Shown here one piece after another: positions 16,125 to 27,660 of a stretch of DNA of 64,000 nucleotides; position 1 is the stretch's first letter, and every line of letters starts with the position of its first letter. The DNA comes from Zerene cesonia. Its lineage: Eukaryota > Arthropoda > Insecta > Lepidoptera > Pieridae. The notes below the pieces were generated by a model, which was not told the DNA's origin, did not search any database, and saw only the letters and a list, made by a program, of their open reading frames with translations. Both the position numbers and the translations under genes were made by a program. The stretch spans positions 930,001 to 994,000 of the forward strand of contig NC_052122.1 of NCBI RefSeq assembly GCF_012273895.1. Direction: 5' to 3'.

Positions 16125-18314
16125 ATGGCTATGGAACAGTATAACCATTCTATAAGAGACTACGGCACGGATCTTATTAGTATCCAGGTAATCGCGTTTC
16201 AAAAATGTTTTATTAAGTTTAATTCATTCAATTTATTTCTAGACCGGGTCGTTGATATTTTTCTTTTTCCAAATTTCCGACTGTGGGTACCCATAACATA
16301 TTAGACATACTGAATACATAATTTATGAATGAATATAATTTGCTAGACTAGATTGTCCTGATATGCCTATTAGAAAATCGATAATCAATTACAAAAAACG
16401 ATAATGTATGATTTAGTTTTGTAATAAATGTACCCTACATTATTTTTTTTTTACTTAAAATTGTTTTTAGATTACAGGAAACTTTTAGCTAGTAGCTATG
16501 TGTAAATAACAAAAAAATATTTAGACGTTAATTTATAAGTGCATTATTTTATTCAAAATCATAAATTCTGAATATTGTAATGAAAATTGACTTATTTACA
16601 TGCAATGGTTTGTGATCTATATCATGATTTTGTAGAAACAACCCTCTGGAGAAGAGGAAGTTACGGCTTTATACGAGTGTCGTATATGCAAAAAAACATT
16701 TTACAATACCTTGGCCTTACACAATCATACGAGGTTACAGCATGATGATGCTGATGTCTCAAACAGTGAAACAGAACAAAAAATTAACGATTCCAGAAAC
16801 GGCGATGTAAGGCTTTTATTTATTGTGTTAGTTGAATGTCGATAATCGAATAACAATACGCTAATTTATTTGTTTGATGTTAAAACGAAATTTGTTTCTT
16901 ATTAGATTTTAGAGACATACCGAGATTTCAAATTTATACCCTTAAATAAATTAATAGAGGATGAAATTGTCGTGGAAAACGGCTTATCCAAACGTACTTT
17001 TAGTGAAGACATGAGCTATATCTTAGTGAAGATAGAAGGTGATGACGTTACTATTTCTGCAAAGCGATCTAGACTAGATGGCGTTCTTCGAAGAACTCAA
17101 ATTAGGACTCCCAAACCACCAGTCGATTTGAGGTTGAGAAAATCCATTTTAAATATATAAAATTTTTGTTTGACATTTTGATTAATTATTTTTTTTTATC
17201 CAGGGGCCCATTCACTTGTACTCTACCTTCATCGTATCGTCCAGATTTACAATGTCATCAAATTTTCTTTAACTGTTGTGAATATTCCTTGCATTATCGT
17301 GAAAAACATACGAAGCGACGCAAAGCTGCGTTACGTTGTCAAGTGTGTGAGAAACGGCTAGATAGAGATTTTTCCGCCACCACATTGCCAACACAATTAA
17401 ATATAACAAACAACATAACTTTTCCATGTCGCTTATGTGGACAAGTTTTTTTAGAAAGAACTAGATACGAGGAGCACAATCGCTTAATACATGCCAAAAT
17501 GAAACCACACCAGTGTTCTATTTGTGCAAAACGATTTACGCAGCAAGGGGGGTTACAGCAGCACATGCGAATGCACACCGGCATACGTCCATTTGTATGT
17601 TCATTTTGCACCAAAGCATTTACCCAAAAGGCAGGCTTGGATCAACATTTGCGTACACATACTAAAGTAAAGCCTTTTAAATGTGTCATATGCAGTAAGT
17701 GTTTCTCACAGTCAGTGCACTTACGTCAACATATGCGTACACATACAAATATTCAGCCGTTTGAGTGTCCAGTTTGTGGGAGGAGATTTAAACAAAGCAG
17801 CCACTTAAACTTTCACATGCGTTCACATGTCGGCGAGACAAATGGCTTGATAGTTGATCAATACAATCAAACAATACAGCAGCACGATCCGATTGATTTT
17901 CTAAATTTAACGAATACTCAGCCTTCGCAAGGTGTTGAAACCATTTTTCACACGCGTTCACATGTCGGTGAGACAAACGGATCGGCAGCTGAACAATTCA
18001 CGCAAGGTGTAGAGCAGCAGGATCCCATCGAATTTCTGAATTTGTCGAATGTTCAGCGGGCACAAGATGGCGACACTATTTACCAAATGCACTCGCATGT
18101 TGGCGAGACAAATGACTTGATAGTTGAACAATTTACCCGAGCTGGAGAGCAGCAGGATCCTATTGATTTTCTTAATTTTTCTAATGTTGAGCCTGTACAA
18201 GATGGCGAAACGATCTATTACGCAGCAGATTTAGAGTCCTTACCGTCTTCATATCAGAATCCTATGGCTTTAGATCCACAAGTGATGTTTTTTGATGATC
18301 ATATCAATAAGTAG
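16125..18314 (+). CDS. C2H2 zinc-finger protein with C-terminal tandem repeats
   Basis: A probable nuclear DNA-binding protein of 523 residues from four exons: 16125-16187, 16636-16806, 16906-17132 and 17204-18314. The junctions keep frame, although the third donor (GAG/GTTGAG) is weak. One canonical finger sits in exon 2 (CRICKKTF...H-x4-H, about residues 36-57). A Cys-rich atypical segment follows at about 170-205, then five fingers at about 229-362, four of them with classical TH-type linkers (CSICAKRF, CSFCTKAF, CVICSKCF, CPVCGRRF). After the last finger come three direct repeats of 45 residues starting [R/H]SHVGETN and containing QDPI[D/E]FLN, at about 360, 405 and 450. The tail is acidic and hydrophobic (FFDDHINK end). 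An AATAAA at 18409-18414 is the likely polyadenylation signal. I do not recognise the orthologue; targets are unknown. Confidence 0.85.
17820..18224 (+). repeat. three 135-bp in-frame repeats inside the zinc-finger gene
   Basis: Period is exactly 135 bases (17820, 17955, 18090). Each repeat begins with the end of a zinc finger (MRSH/TRSH/MHSH) plus VGETN and continues through an acidic QQDPIDFLN stretch to G(V/D)(E/D)TI. The first copy arose from the tail of the fifth finger; later copies keep the RSH remnant but no finger. Confidence 0.9.
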
Positions 18315-18408
18315 TAGTTGATGTATATTAGTTGAAAATATAATCATTACCTAGTTTTTAAGTTGTAAAAGATTATTTAGCTTAAGTTCTTTGTTAACAA
18401 TTTTCTAA

Positions 18409-18414
18409 AATAAA
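18409..18414 (+). terminator. polyadenylation signal of the zinc-finger gene
   Basis: AATAAA 95 bases after the TAG stop, in AT-rich DNA. This is the first canonical signal downstream. Confidence 0.55.
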
Positions 18415-18429
18415 TATTGATTTCAACTG

Positions 18430-19222
18430 ATTTTTGCTTTAAGTACCCACGGAAACCAGTGACGTAGACGTATAGCTACAACATTTATCCTAGTAGGTAC
18501 AATACTCAACACAAACCACAAATGTACAAATGGTAGTACATAAACAGTATCACATGAAAAGATTCACTGAGATATATAGTGTTCTGTCCACTGAAAAGAT
18601 GATTTCCCTGAGGTCTCTGAAGGTTTCCAGCTCAGCATAAATATCTGGTTACCGCGTCGCTGATTGTAACCCAAAACCAAGAAAAGCAAATTTTCTTTTC
18701 TTGGTTTTTGTGCACAATTTGTAATTTTTGCAATTTTTTGCACAAATTGTAATCTTAACAATTTTTGTATGTCTCTTTGCCTGTTTGTTCCGGTTAATCT
18801 CTGAAACGGCTGGACTGATTTTCAAGGGACTCACTGGTAAAGAGTAATAATAACTGAGGCTACTCTTTTGTAACATGTCCTCCGATAAGAAGATTGGGAT
18901 TTAAAGGAAACCTTATCTACGTGTGTGAAACTGCAGGACGCAGCTACTAATAAAACACAAAAATACACATAGAGAGTTATTTGCGATAGTCATACATTTG
19001 CACGCCTTAAGTTGCATTAAATAAATACTAACAAGATACATTGTTATAACTTAACATGAACATCTATATACATAAAAATGAATCCCTATTTCCCTTGGTC
19101 ACGTTGGAACTCATGAGCGGCAGGACCGATTTTGAAAATTCTTTCACCATTAGAAAGCTGTAATTACACTGAGTGAAATAGGCTATATATGTGCCACGGG
19201 TGAGACCGGGGCGAACAGCTAG
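18430..19222. mobile_element. cluster of degenerate non-autonomous elements
   Basis: At least two pieces are present. One around 18640-18950 carries the CTGAAACGGCTGGACTGATTTTCA phrase found in many lepidopteran repeats, ending near GCAGCTACTAATAAA. A second at about 19060-19222 ends GGGGCGAACAGCTAG and directly abuts the Lep1 copy at 19223. No gene was seen. Confidence 0.55.
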
Positions 19223-19422
19223 TCCTACTAATATTATAAACGTGAAAGTTTGTATGGATGTTTGGATGTTTGTTACTCTTTCACGCAAAAACTAATGAAC
19301 CGATTGCAATGAAATTTGGTACGTAGATAGCTGGACAACTGGAATAACATATAGGCAACTTTTTATCCCGATATTCCTACGGGATACGGACTTACGCGGG
19401 TGAAACCGCGGGGCGCAGCTTG
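19223..19422 (+). mobile_element. Lep1-type Helitron, nearly complete
   Basis: Begins TCCTACTAATATTATAAACG, contains ACCGATTGCAATGAAATTTG and ATTCCTACGGGATACGGAC, and ends GAAACCGCGGGGCGCAGCTTG, one base away from the expected CTAG. It is the best preserved plus-strand copy of this family here. Confidence 0.85.
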
Positions 19423-19979
19423 TTTTACATATAATAAAACAGTAACCAGAGCGATTTCTATACATTAAATATTATTTAAAATGAGTAGGCACTTGCTAAG
19501 CAATAGGGATCTTTTAGTTAAATAATTCTTGTAAGCAATGGTTAGTTTTTTTTTCTGTTTGTTTTTTAAGATTGGGCTATAGATTCAGTTTTTGGATTGT
19601 AGACAATACATTATTTTATAATATTTAGATTGATTTACAGCTTATCAAACTAAGAAAAATTTGAATTATATAGAAGAAGGTAAATTAAAGAAAGTCGTAA
19701 GTAATTATCTGTACAAGTTCATATACCGCGATTTTATTACATTTCGTTTAAGTGGGCAATGACGATACAATTGAGAATTGTATTCCTCTTAAAATACATT
19801 ATAATAACGCGCTTTGTTGGAAAGAGAAAATCATTCGTAGTTCTTGCTAGAGTAGGACAAAATAGTAGATGTTTTATACCAAATATGTTGGATGCAAGGT
19901 GTGGCCGGTTCAATTTTATAATTACTAGGATATCCGAAATATCGAAGAGCTCTAATAAACTTGCAACCAATGCTTGCAT

Positions 19980-20076
19980 AGCCACTGCGATGGCGCAGTA
20001 GATGCAATCAATGCGTTTTTGTCATCCCATTCCAGTCTGCTGAAAGCACTTGAACCTGCCGGTGTTTGCTGTGAGG
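19980..20076 (+). other. possible 5' untranslated exon of the small gene at 21124
   Basis: A GC-richer segment ends GCTGTGAG/GTAAGTTATT, a near-consensus splice donor at 20076/20077. It could be the first, non-coding exon joined to the acceptor at 21070. No convincing start codon or conserved protein is visible. RNA evidence would be needed. Confidence 0.3.
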
Positions 20077-20229
20077 TAAGTTATTCATACAGCCATGAAT
20101 TGTATAAATTTATCTTTGATTTTGTTTATTTTATTTAGATTTCAATTCAATATTTCAATTAATGTAAAGTATATTGTAAATTGTATTCATTTACACATAA
20201 TTTTGAGCTTAAGTATATCTATGTTACAT

Positions 20230-20900
20230 ACAACAAAGGGATCCTTTAGAGGACATGCGTCGTAGGGCACGCGATCAATAACCGCGACAATAGACTAGGC
20301 GTAGTTTATTCCGGGATATTTTAGTAATGTAATGACGAGTAGTCAAAACAACGGAGCGTGTGGCCGAGACGCGGTTACATTTTAGTCTTCTGTATATTTT
20401 CTTAGAACCGAGTACGATGATGCAGTGAAAACAAAGGGAACGCGCTGATGGCTGTATCCTGAACAGACATCCTTCATTCAGTCTAAAAAATATAACGAGG
20501 TTGTTCATTAATCTCATTAAATTATTAAAACTATGTGAGTAACTTTTCGTGATTGTAAAAATGAAATGGTAATTTTAAAATAAAGGAAAAAGTTATACAT
20601 ATCCTCTCAAGGCTCTTAAAATCAATACCGGTATCAAAAACCAACGGCAATTTGGAAATTACATGTGTTTATATAAAATTTGTTCATAAATTTTGCGTTC
20701 CGTTTCTGCGCAGTTTACACCCGATACCCCAGTTATCGACCGATGCGGACGGGTGTGTTGTAAAACATTAGCATTTTTTCTTAACGCCGTGCCCACTAAA
20801 ACTTTTAACCTCGACCAGAACACATGTGGCCGATCTGGCCGTGATTTACATTTGTTTACATCCGCCGACCAAGGGTAACCTACCTATGCAAGGGTTGAAT
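20230..20900. other. GC-richer intron or promoter segment
   Basis: Two blocks (about 20237-20520 and 20690-20880) stand out from AT-rich surroundings by CpG-containing sequence such as GACCGATGCGGACGGGTG. They have no supported coding frame. They may be promoter or conserved regulatory DNA for the gene starting at 21124. Confidence 0.3.
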
Positions 20901-21123
20901 CCAAAAACAGCTTTAAAATAAAGCAAAAAAATGCCGCGCGTTATGTTTTAAGTCCATAAAAAATAACATGCCCAAATCAAAGTCAAAACAATTTTAAGTT
21001 TTTATACGACAATATTGTTCAACGTTTGTTTCTTATTATTTAAAAAATGAAATTTGTATGATTTTCAGAGTAGCCAGATACTTTCATCAATCAGAAGATA
21101 CCTATTCTGAAGACCGCGGTAAT

Positions 21124-21387
21124 ATGGCGGATGCAAACAATGAAGTTGAATGCGCTATGTGCAAAATTGGGCTGGCAAGCCTCAATAACATTCCGATGGA
21201 GCTCCGTAAATTTGTTCGTGAAGCTGCTTATGAGTGGTCCTACTTGTCCACCAACAGAATCTATAACGAGCAAGACATTCCGCGTCGTGGACGACACAAC
21301 TTTCTTGTGCCAATTTATCAACCCAGGGAGGACTACCAAGAGTATAACACTTACCGCCGTGTTAAGAGGTCCTGCGGAAGCAAGTAG
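21124..21387 (+). CDS. small hypothetical protein, 87 residues
   Basis: I do not recognise this protein. The exon probably starts after GATTTTCAG at 21070, and the ATG at 21124 has a favourable context (GGTAATATGGCGG). The product starts MADANNEVECAMCKIGLASL, includes a CxxC pair (residues 11 and 14), an aromatic stretch REAAYEWSYLSTNRIYNEQD, a basic PRRGRHNF segment and a Lys/Arg-Cys end (YRRVKRSCGSK). It shows no signal peptide or membrane segment as read. Codon use looks like real coding DNA, with frequent C or G in third positions unlike the AT-rich flanks. The frame is open upstream of the ATG as far as the acceptor, so further coding exons are possible. A donor at 21418/21419 (CATACAG/GTAACT) and an acceptor before 21524 suggest a spliced 3' UTR or an alternative C-terminus. 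Confidence 0.5.
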   Translation: MADANNEVECAMCKIGLASLNNIPMELRKFVREAAYEWSYLSTNRIYNEQDIPRRGRHNFLVPIYQPREDYQEYNTYRRVKRSCGSK

Positions 21388-22164
21388 ATTGACAGAGAAA
21401 ATGAGAGAAGACATACAGGTAACTAAACAGTTTCTTATCATTATATGCATCCAAGCGAATATAATGTTGTAGCTACAGTTTTGTTTACATTATGGCAAAT
21501 GGCATAATATTTTTCTTTTACAGAGTACGGAGAAATTAAGCCGATATCATTTTGGAAAAGAGACTACATTGTTGATCTACAGGACTAGTATTAAGATATT
21601 TCGATAATTAGTATTGTACCTACTTCTCTATATTATCTACTATCTATAAAATATGAATATCTATTTTATCCCTTCCGCCTAATACAGTGAGAAAAATTGT
21701 GAGCCAAATTATATTTGCGAATTATTATAAATTATATCTTGAAATTAGGTCGATATTTATCAAAATTTTTCTGTCCTTTATTGTATTCTGTACTATATTG
21801 CTTGCGAAATTAATTGCAATTGTTATTTTTTGCTTGCAAATAATCCAGGTCTAAGCTCCCTATAAAATATCTATAATGTATAACCTAATTATAATCGTAG
21901 TAATAAGCGTATTTATAAATTATTGTTTATTTAATTTATTCGTAATCGGTTAATGGTTAATTGGATATTTTTATCAATGCTTTGTTACATTCTTTAACAA
22001 TTAAAATTTTTTTATTATTTTGGGTTCATAGAAACTATTATTTTTAGAATTATTTCTATTTTTCCTTATTCAATTTACTTTTTTTCTTATGAAAATCATG
22101 GAAAATTATCAACGTTAATATAATTTCGTATTCAAATAACAAAAAGGATTTAATTTTTAGATTA

Positions 22165-22488
22165 TTATTTTATATTTATTAACAAAAAATATAAAAGAAT
22201 AAGTTTGGATATTGCACAATTACAAAAAAAGAGGTTTAAGTCGTTCATAAATTTGGATAGGTCTTTTTCGATTTTGAATTTATTTGTATCATTATAAGTT
22301 TTAGCATGTAAGTTTAGATTTGAAATGTCGAAAGTCTGCGCAGAGGCATGTCCGATCGCATGATCTTTCGCTGGGAAATTATCCTCATGATTACGGCTCA
22401 ATTGTCCAAGTATAGTCTCTCTCGTTGATGTCAACCTAGTCATATATTCCCTCTTAATAAATGTGTGAACATTATAATGATTTTTCAT
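22165..22488 (-). CDS. doubtful open frame, 107 codons
   Basis: The N-terminal two thirds (MTRLTSTRETILGQLSRN, then FPAKDHAIGHASAQTFDI) have a plausible protein-like composition and sit in slightly GC-richer DNA, while the C-terminus drifts into AT-rich hydrophobic sequence. I recognise no family. It could be a decayed transposon-derived piece or chance. No splice or poly(A) evidence supports it. Confidence 0.2.
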   Translation of the reverse strand: MKNHYNVHTFIKREYMTRLTSTRETILGQLSRNHEDNFPAKDHAIGHASAQTFDISNLNLHAKTYNDTNKFKIEKDLSKFMNDLNLFFCNCAISKLILLYFLLINIK

Positions 22489-24359
22489 TGCACATCCTAC
22501 TTGTCTTGAACATATAAACGAAATCTCTTAGATTTAATGTTGTTGTTTTGGAAATTATTAAAAAATTATACTCGCGATACGATTCAGCTTATAACCGTGC
22601 CAACCGTTACTGATCCTCGATTTTTATTATTTGTTGTTATAGCGGCAACTGAAATACATCTACGTAGGGGTTGCCGCGCGCATTTTTTAATGTTATTTTC
22701 ATCATAACTTTAATTTTATTTACTATTATCGAGTTGCGACATTTTTCGGCTTTTACTACGAGATTAAAGACGTTATACTAATGTATGCTGTGTCTTCATA
22801 ATGTAGTAAGAGGTTCCGTTTTACCCTTTGATTAAGCTTTAAAAATTACTCCAATTTAACATTCTATATCAAAGAAACAATCATGCAATGTGTGTCGGAA
22901 TAATTAATCTTACTTGGCTAGTAATTGGGTATTTAATCAATACTTTCACAAAGATGACTTTGTGACCTATATGAATAGGCCTAGTGTTTCAGTGCAGCTT
23001 TTGATGCTAAGGTTGATGATGTTAGAAACAAAAGGCAGTGAAGTGAAATAGTAGTACTGCAATTAAATGCATAGTCAAATATATCCATAAATATAATGTG
23101 TGATTAAGTTTTCTTGCATTATATGTTATCAAACTACACAATCCATTTGCATAATGTTCTAAGTCGATTGTATACTTTCGAATTGAAAGGCAGATAATGT
23201 TTAGAGCAAATAAAGTTGATTTTATTGCTAGCTGATTATTAAAGAATAGGTACATAATTTTTTAAATGAATACGTAATACATAGTACAAATTAAACGCCG
23301 TGTTGATTGATTGAAAAACCATTTATACCTAAATATCAACACTAAGATGTTACCAATTCAACAATAAGACAAAGTATTATAGAACAATCAATTCTACCGA
23401 TTCTACCGACAGCGCTTCTACAAATTCTACCGACAGAAAAAAATATCATTTTCATGACAATAATATGCACCTATAGGCACAGAAAATATATTTGATAGGT
23501 ACTACGTGTAAGCACAGTATATCTAGGTATATGAGGCCTGAAATTTCTACAGACTATTATTAAACATATATCAACGTTCGATAAATAAATTTTATGAATA
23601 TCGCTCAATGGTTTTAAATATCAAACTAATAAACTATTCTCTACTTGTGCGGTAAGTACAAAAGACGGCTTTTTCAAGTCGCCGTCAGACGGTATTGTTT
23701 ACATTCGGCCCTCTAGTAATGGATGCTCATGATTGTAGGTGTGAACAGGAAGATGTCACACACACATGAACCGTGAATGTTTATTCGTAAATAAAGACGG
23801 TTTGAACTTCAATATTTTCGGAACTGAAGGTTAATGTAATAGGCTAAAACGTAGATTGCACCGTGTTCCTAAAATACGCTAACAACCTAAATATTATTAT
23901 TATCTATAATATTATCTGTGCCTATTTTAACTAAACTAAACCTATGCATTTTGTTATAACAAAATAAATAAGTTTATTATGTTAGTAAATATGATGAAGG
24001 ATTGGTTAGATATATCAATAGATATTTAGGTAATAAGGATTTTGTGTTGTGTTAATTACATTTTTACCCCTTATGTACATTATAAATACTATACACGCAA
24101 ATTACATATAGATACACGTTTGCGTTTTTATATTATTTTAACGTCCGATACAATGCCAGATAGTGTTTTGGTTGGAAAAATGCCGAGAGGGACTGGCACA
24201 TGTTTCTAACTGATCACTTCACCTGAAATTGAACGCGATTTTACAAGAATTAATGAGAGTAATGTGGTTTATAGTAACTCATATACAGTTGTAATGAGTC
24301 AGCGGCGAAAAATTCGAATTTTACTCTGGCTGCGGCCTCGTGGGTGGTAATTTACACAT

Positions 24360-24650
24360 TTTTTGTACTTAGTTGTGTGCCAGAGGGATCGAATTATTGA
24401 TGTGAAACATCTATAGCCACACGTAAAACAGATTTCTGGCGTGGCGACGCATGGCGTGGCGACGCGTCACCACGCTATATGATGGTATATATATATACAG
24501 CCTATATGCAGTAGTGTGCACGGTGTAATATTTTATTTTATCATTATGACATATTTAGTTCCTATCACAATCTATTGGTATTACTTTTACAAAATAATGT
24601 CGGTGTTTCACATCTGCCAGGCGTCTCGTGACGGCTCACATTTTTTATAT
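24360..24650. repeat. GC-rich block with imperfect inverted ends
   Basis: GATGTGAAACATC near 24400 and GTGTTTCACATCTGCC near 24604 are partly complementary, with the tandem TGGCGTGGCGACGC phrase repeated between (about 24437-24465). This looks like a decayed element, with an AT-rich middle; no family was assigned. Confidence 0.35.
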
Positions 24651-25769
24651 CTAATATATTTGTACTATAATTTCGTTAATTTTTAAAGCAAATTGACAAA
24701 ATATTGTCGGTAGTTATAGACATGCCGCAATTTAATTTATTTTTTGCCAAATTTTGCGTGTGCGTATCTCTAACAATCAATGTAACTATTTATCTACTAT
24801 TCATTTGATATGATATTGCGTATTTACTAGGCTGTTAAAATTCTGCGAAACATTTATAGTCAAAAATAGCCATGCAGATGAAATCGTTGGAATAAATCTA
24901 TTCGCTTCCTGAAGTCTGTTTCTTATTAAAACATTTGCTCACAAAGCAATGTTCGTGTGAAGCTGCGTCGCGAATGCCTTGCTGCGTTGAGTTCGACGAC
25001 GGACGCAACACACATGGCTGCCTCGTCATAAAATGTAATTTACGGTCTACTCGTCTGCAAGCGAACGCGTTTTGTATGCCTTAGTTTCGGATCAAACACG
25101 ACTCGCTTTCAACACCTGATAATGTTCAAGTTGATGGCTTTTACATAGCAGGGAAAATGTTCTTAACAGGTGTGATTGGAATGCTACTGAACATCTTTTT
25201 TAGGTCTGATTATTATTATGTACTTAAACATTGCTTAAAAATTCACACGGTTTGTGTAAGATTTATATTGCCCAAAGATTATTTTTTCTTTTCATATTAA
25301 CTTTTTTATAATACCAACCTGGGTAAAATCTACAACTATAGAAACTTTCTGCCGAAGTTGAAATCTAGATACTAGGAAAACAGAAACGTGTAAAGCCTAG
25401 ACCAAGTTTTACGCATGCGCAAATCAAATTGAACATTAAAGTTAGACAAGGATGTTTATATCCTATGCAGTCCAGTCCACAGAAGTTCTGAAATGGATAG
25501 ATTTCAGTCGATACTGCATCATGGTTGCGTCGACATTATGATTGTTTGAATATACAATTAGATACGAATGTACCAAGCGAATGAATGCCTAATTTAAACA
25601 CCTACACACATTTTAACAATTAAAATCTTGTTGATGGAATCATAAGAATAATATTTTTATAATTCGTTGATGCAGGGTCAAAATAATATAAAAACCCGAT
25701 TTTTACATTTGAGCTAAATTTGAATTTACCTTATTATATGCAGGAATTTTATTAACAAACTAATGCAGC

Positions 25770-25990
25770 GAATGTAGGAGTCGGGCACCATTCGGCACGA
25801 ATTGGGCCCGCTCGCACGCTCCGTATTCTTTTGAAGACCTTTCCCAGTCCATTCCTTCATTCCCGTTATTAATTCATTCCCTAAATTATACTCCTTAAAA
25901 GTTGGCAACGCAATTGCAGTGGTGCTACTGTTAATTCATTCACATTCATGGGCGGTGGTGATTACTTACCATTAGACGAAGTACCAGCCC
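25770..25990 (+). mobile_element. decayed lepidopteran LINE/SINE tail
   Basis: Contains AAGTTGGCAACGCAATTGCAG followed by CATGGGCGGTGGTGATTACTTACCAT and ends in ACATAAAAAAACC. This phrase order is typical of a very abundant lepidopteran interspersed repeat. The minus-strand frame 25726-25908 overlaps it and is not a gene. Confidence 0.6.
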
Positions 25991-26129
25991 AGTACCCCGC
26001 TACTACATAAAAAAACCATAGAGCTGTAATTATGATGATATTAATGCTAAATACCAATTATGTTTATGATTCAGTTTCTATAATTTGGAGCACAAAAAGC
26101 CTGTATCCAAAGGAGATTTTTATATTTAT

Positions 26130-26203
26130 CCTCTCGCAATATTTCAACCCTCATAGGAGGCCTGTGTCCCAGCTGTGGAACATATATGGGCTGATGATAA
26201 TGG
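26130..26203 (+). mobile_element. 3' end of an RTE/R1-like LINE
   Basis: GGAGGCCTGTGTCCCAGC and TGTGGAACATATATGGGCTG then GATGATAATGG closely follow the common lepidopteran LINE end that terminates in GATGATGATG. It is a short truncated remnant. Confidence 0.65.
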
Positions 26204-27614
26204 TTAAATATACTCTGCGAGTCTTCCAAATCTCACCCGTCAATTATAAGTTTTTAACGTTTATACTTAATATGTATACTTGTAATGTGTTCCATATTTT
26301 AGTTTTCTATACGAACCTCGCGTCGCATAAGGAGCGGCGGACACTTTGTAAATGAATATTATTTCTCTTGTGTTTTGATATCAACGACATTGTAGCATAA
26401 TAGGTACAGGAAGACCGACTCAGGTGTCTTAACGAGTGCGTATGTGCTTTGTTACACCTGATACCTTGTTGACACTGAGACTTGTTGAAATGAGTACTCT
26501 ATGCAAAGTCAGCGTCGCTTATCGAAAGATAGAGAATTAGAGATTGATAAACGCTGACAAATTATGTCTCATATTATGTCCTTAATATCCAAATTTATAT
26601 AAGATATTATATCTTATTGTTCATTTTTAAATTGCCTGATTTATATATACCTATCTACTTGTTATTCCTGATAATTTAAGTATCTAGTGTGATCATTGTA
26701 TAAACAATATTGTCATTATGGCTGGATTGTCAAAATGGTATAAAAAGCGCAAAATAATGCAAAAAAATGTTTATTGCAATTGATGACTTGACAAGAAATA
26801 ACTATATTTTTTACCAGACACAGAGATACAACATTAAAATTACCTGCGATAAGTATTTACATCAAGTTTTTCTTATCTCCAATTGATACAATTCTATTGC
26901 ACACGTATAAATGTGTAAAATGCACGTTTGTTGAAGACGTAACCCATTTGGAAAAGATTATGTTTTGGTGAAGCTAGCCACTTTAATACGTGCTAATGAA
27001 ATAAAGGTATCGATTAGGTATCTGTTCAATGATAAAAAAAAGTTAAACCAGATTACCTACCGGCGATCAATTCATGAGAAACCATAAATGTCTAATTGCA
27101 TACGAAAAATTAAGGCGAAACCGTAAAACCTCAAAGCTAACATCGTTTGGTCGTAAACGGTGATGAATGGAGGGTTCAAGATCAGGCAATGACTGCACGT
27201 AATCGTAGTGGTACTGCGCCATCTTGTAGGCGGAGCTTTAATTCCCGCTGCGTGACGTCACAGGCATTTTTCTTCTCAGTCACACTAATGCAGGAGCGGT
27301 GTGCTAAAAAGAGAATACATAGTTACGATTAGAATTTGAAAGTAGTAACTATTTCGAAATTTGTGCTTTTACGCGCGAAGAGTTTCTAACACTTACACTT
27401 TTGCAAGTAACTTTTGATTATTTACAAAAAATGTGCAGTGTTTACGAATCCCTTCATGAGCCTACTGGTATTATGTTTGTCATTTCTTTCATGATACTAA
27501 CAACACTGACAAAAACTTTGTTCATGTTAATTAATATAACCTATCTAAGAACAATTAACCAAAATATATATAGATACTGGTTTTATTATTATGAATAATA
27601 ATAATAATAGAACG

Positions 27615-27660
27615 ATCCGGCACTCTTCCAATAAAAAACTCACCTTTAGCGAAATAATAC
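27615..27660 (+). pseudogene. 46-bp stray copy of the FoxF forkhead exon
   Basis: The sequence starting ATCCGGCACTCTTCC and ending GCGAAATAATAC matches 28940-28984 of the FoxF exon (the codons for IRHSPNKKLTLSEIY) at about 41 of 45 bases with a one-base insertion. The insertion would shift the reading frame. Flanking sequence on both sides is unrelated to FoxF. It is a fragment 1.3 kb upstream of the true exon. Confidence 0.85.

Noticed and set aside
17339..18200. Minus-strand frames opposite the zinc-finger gene
   Set aside because: Shadow frames of the clear C2H2 coding sequence.
20693..20878. Open frame of 61 codons in GC-richer DNA
   Set aside because: The ATG is not supported by context and no protein similarity is visible; more likely promoter or intron sequence.
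21131..21472. Alternative frame through the small gene, splicing on to 21524
   Set aside because: Its residues look random compared with the 21124 frame and it lacks a good start, although a spliced C-terminus cannot be fully excluded.
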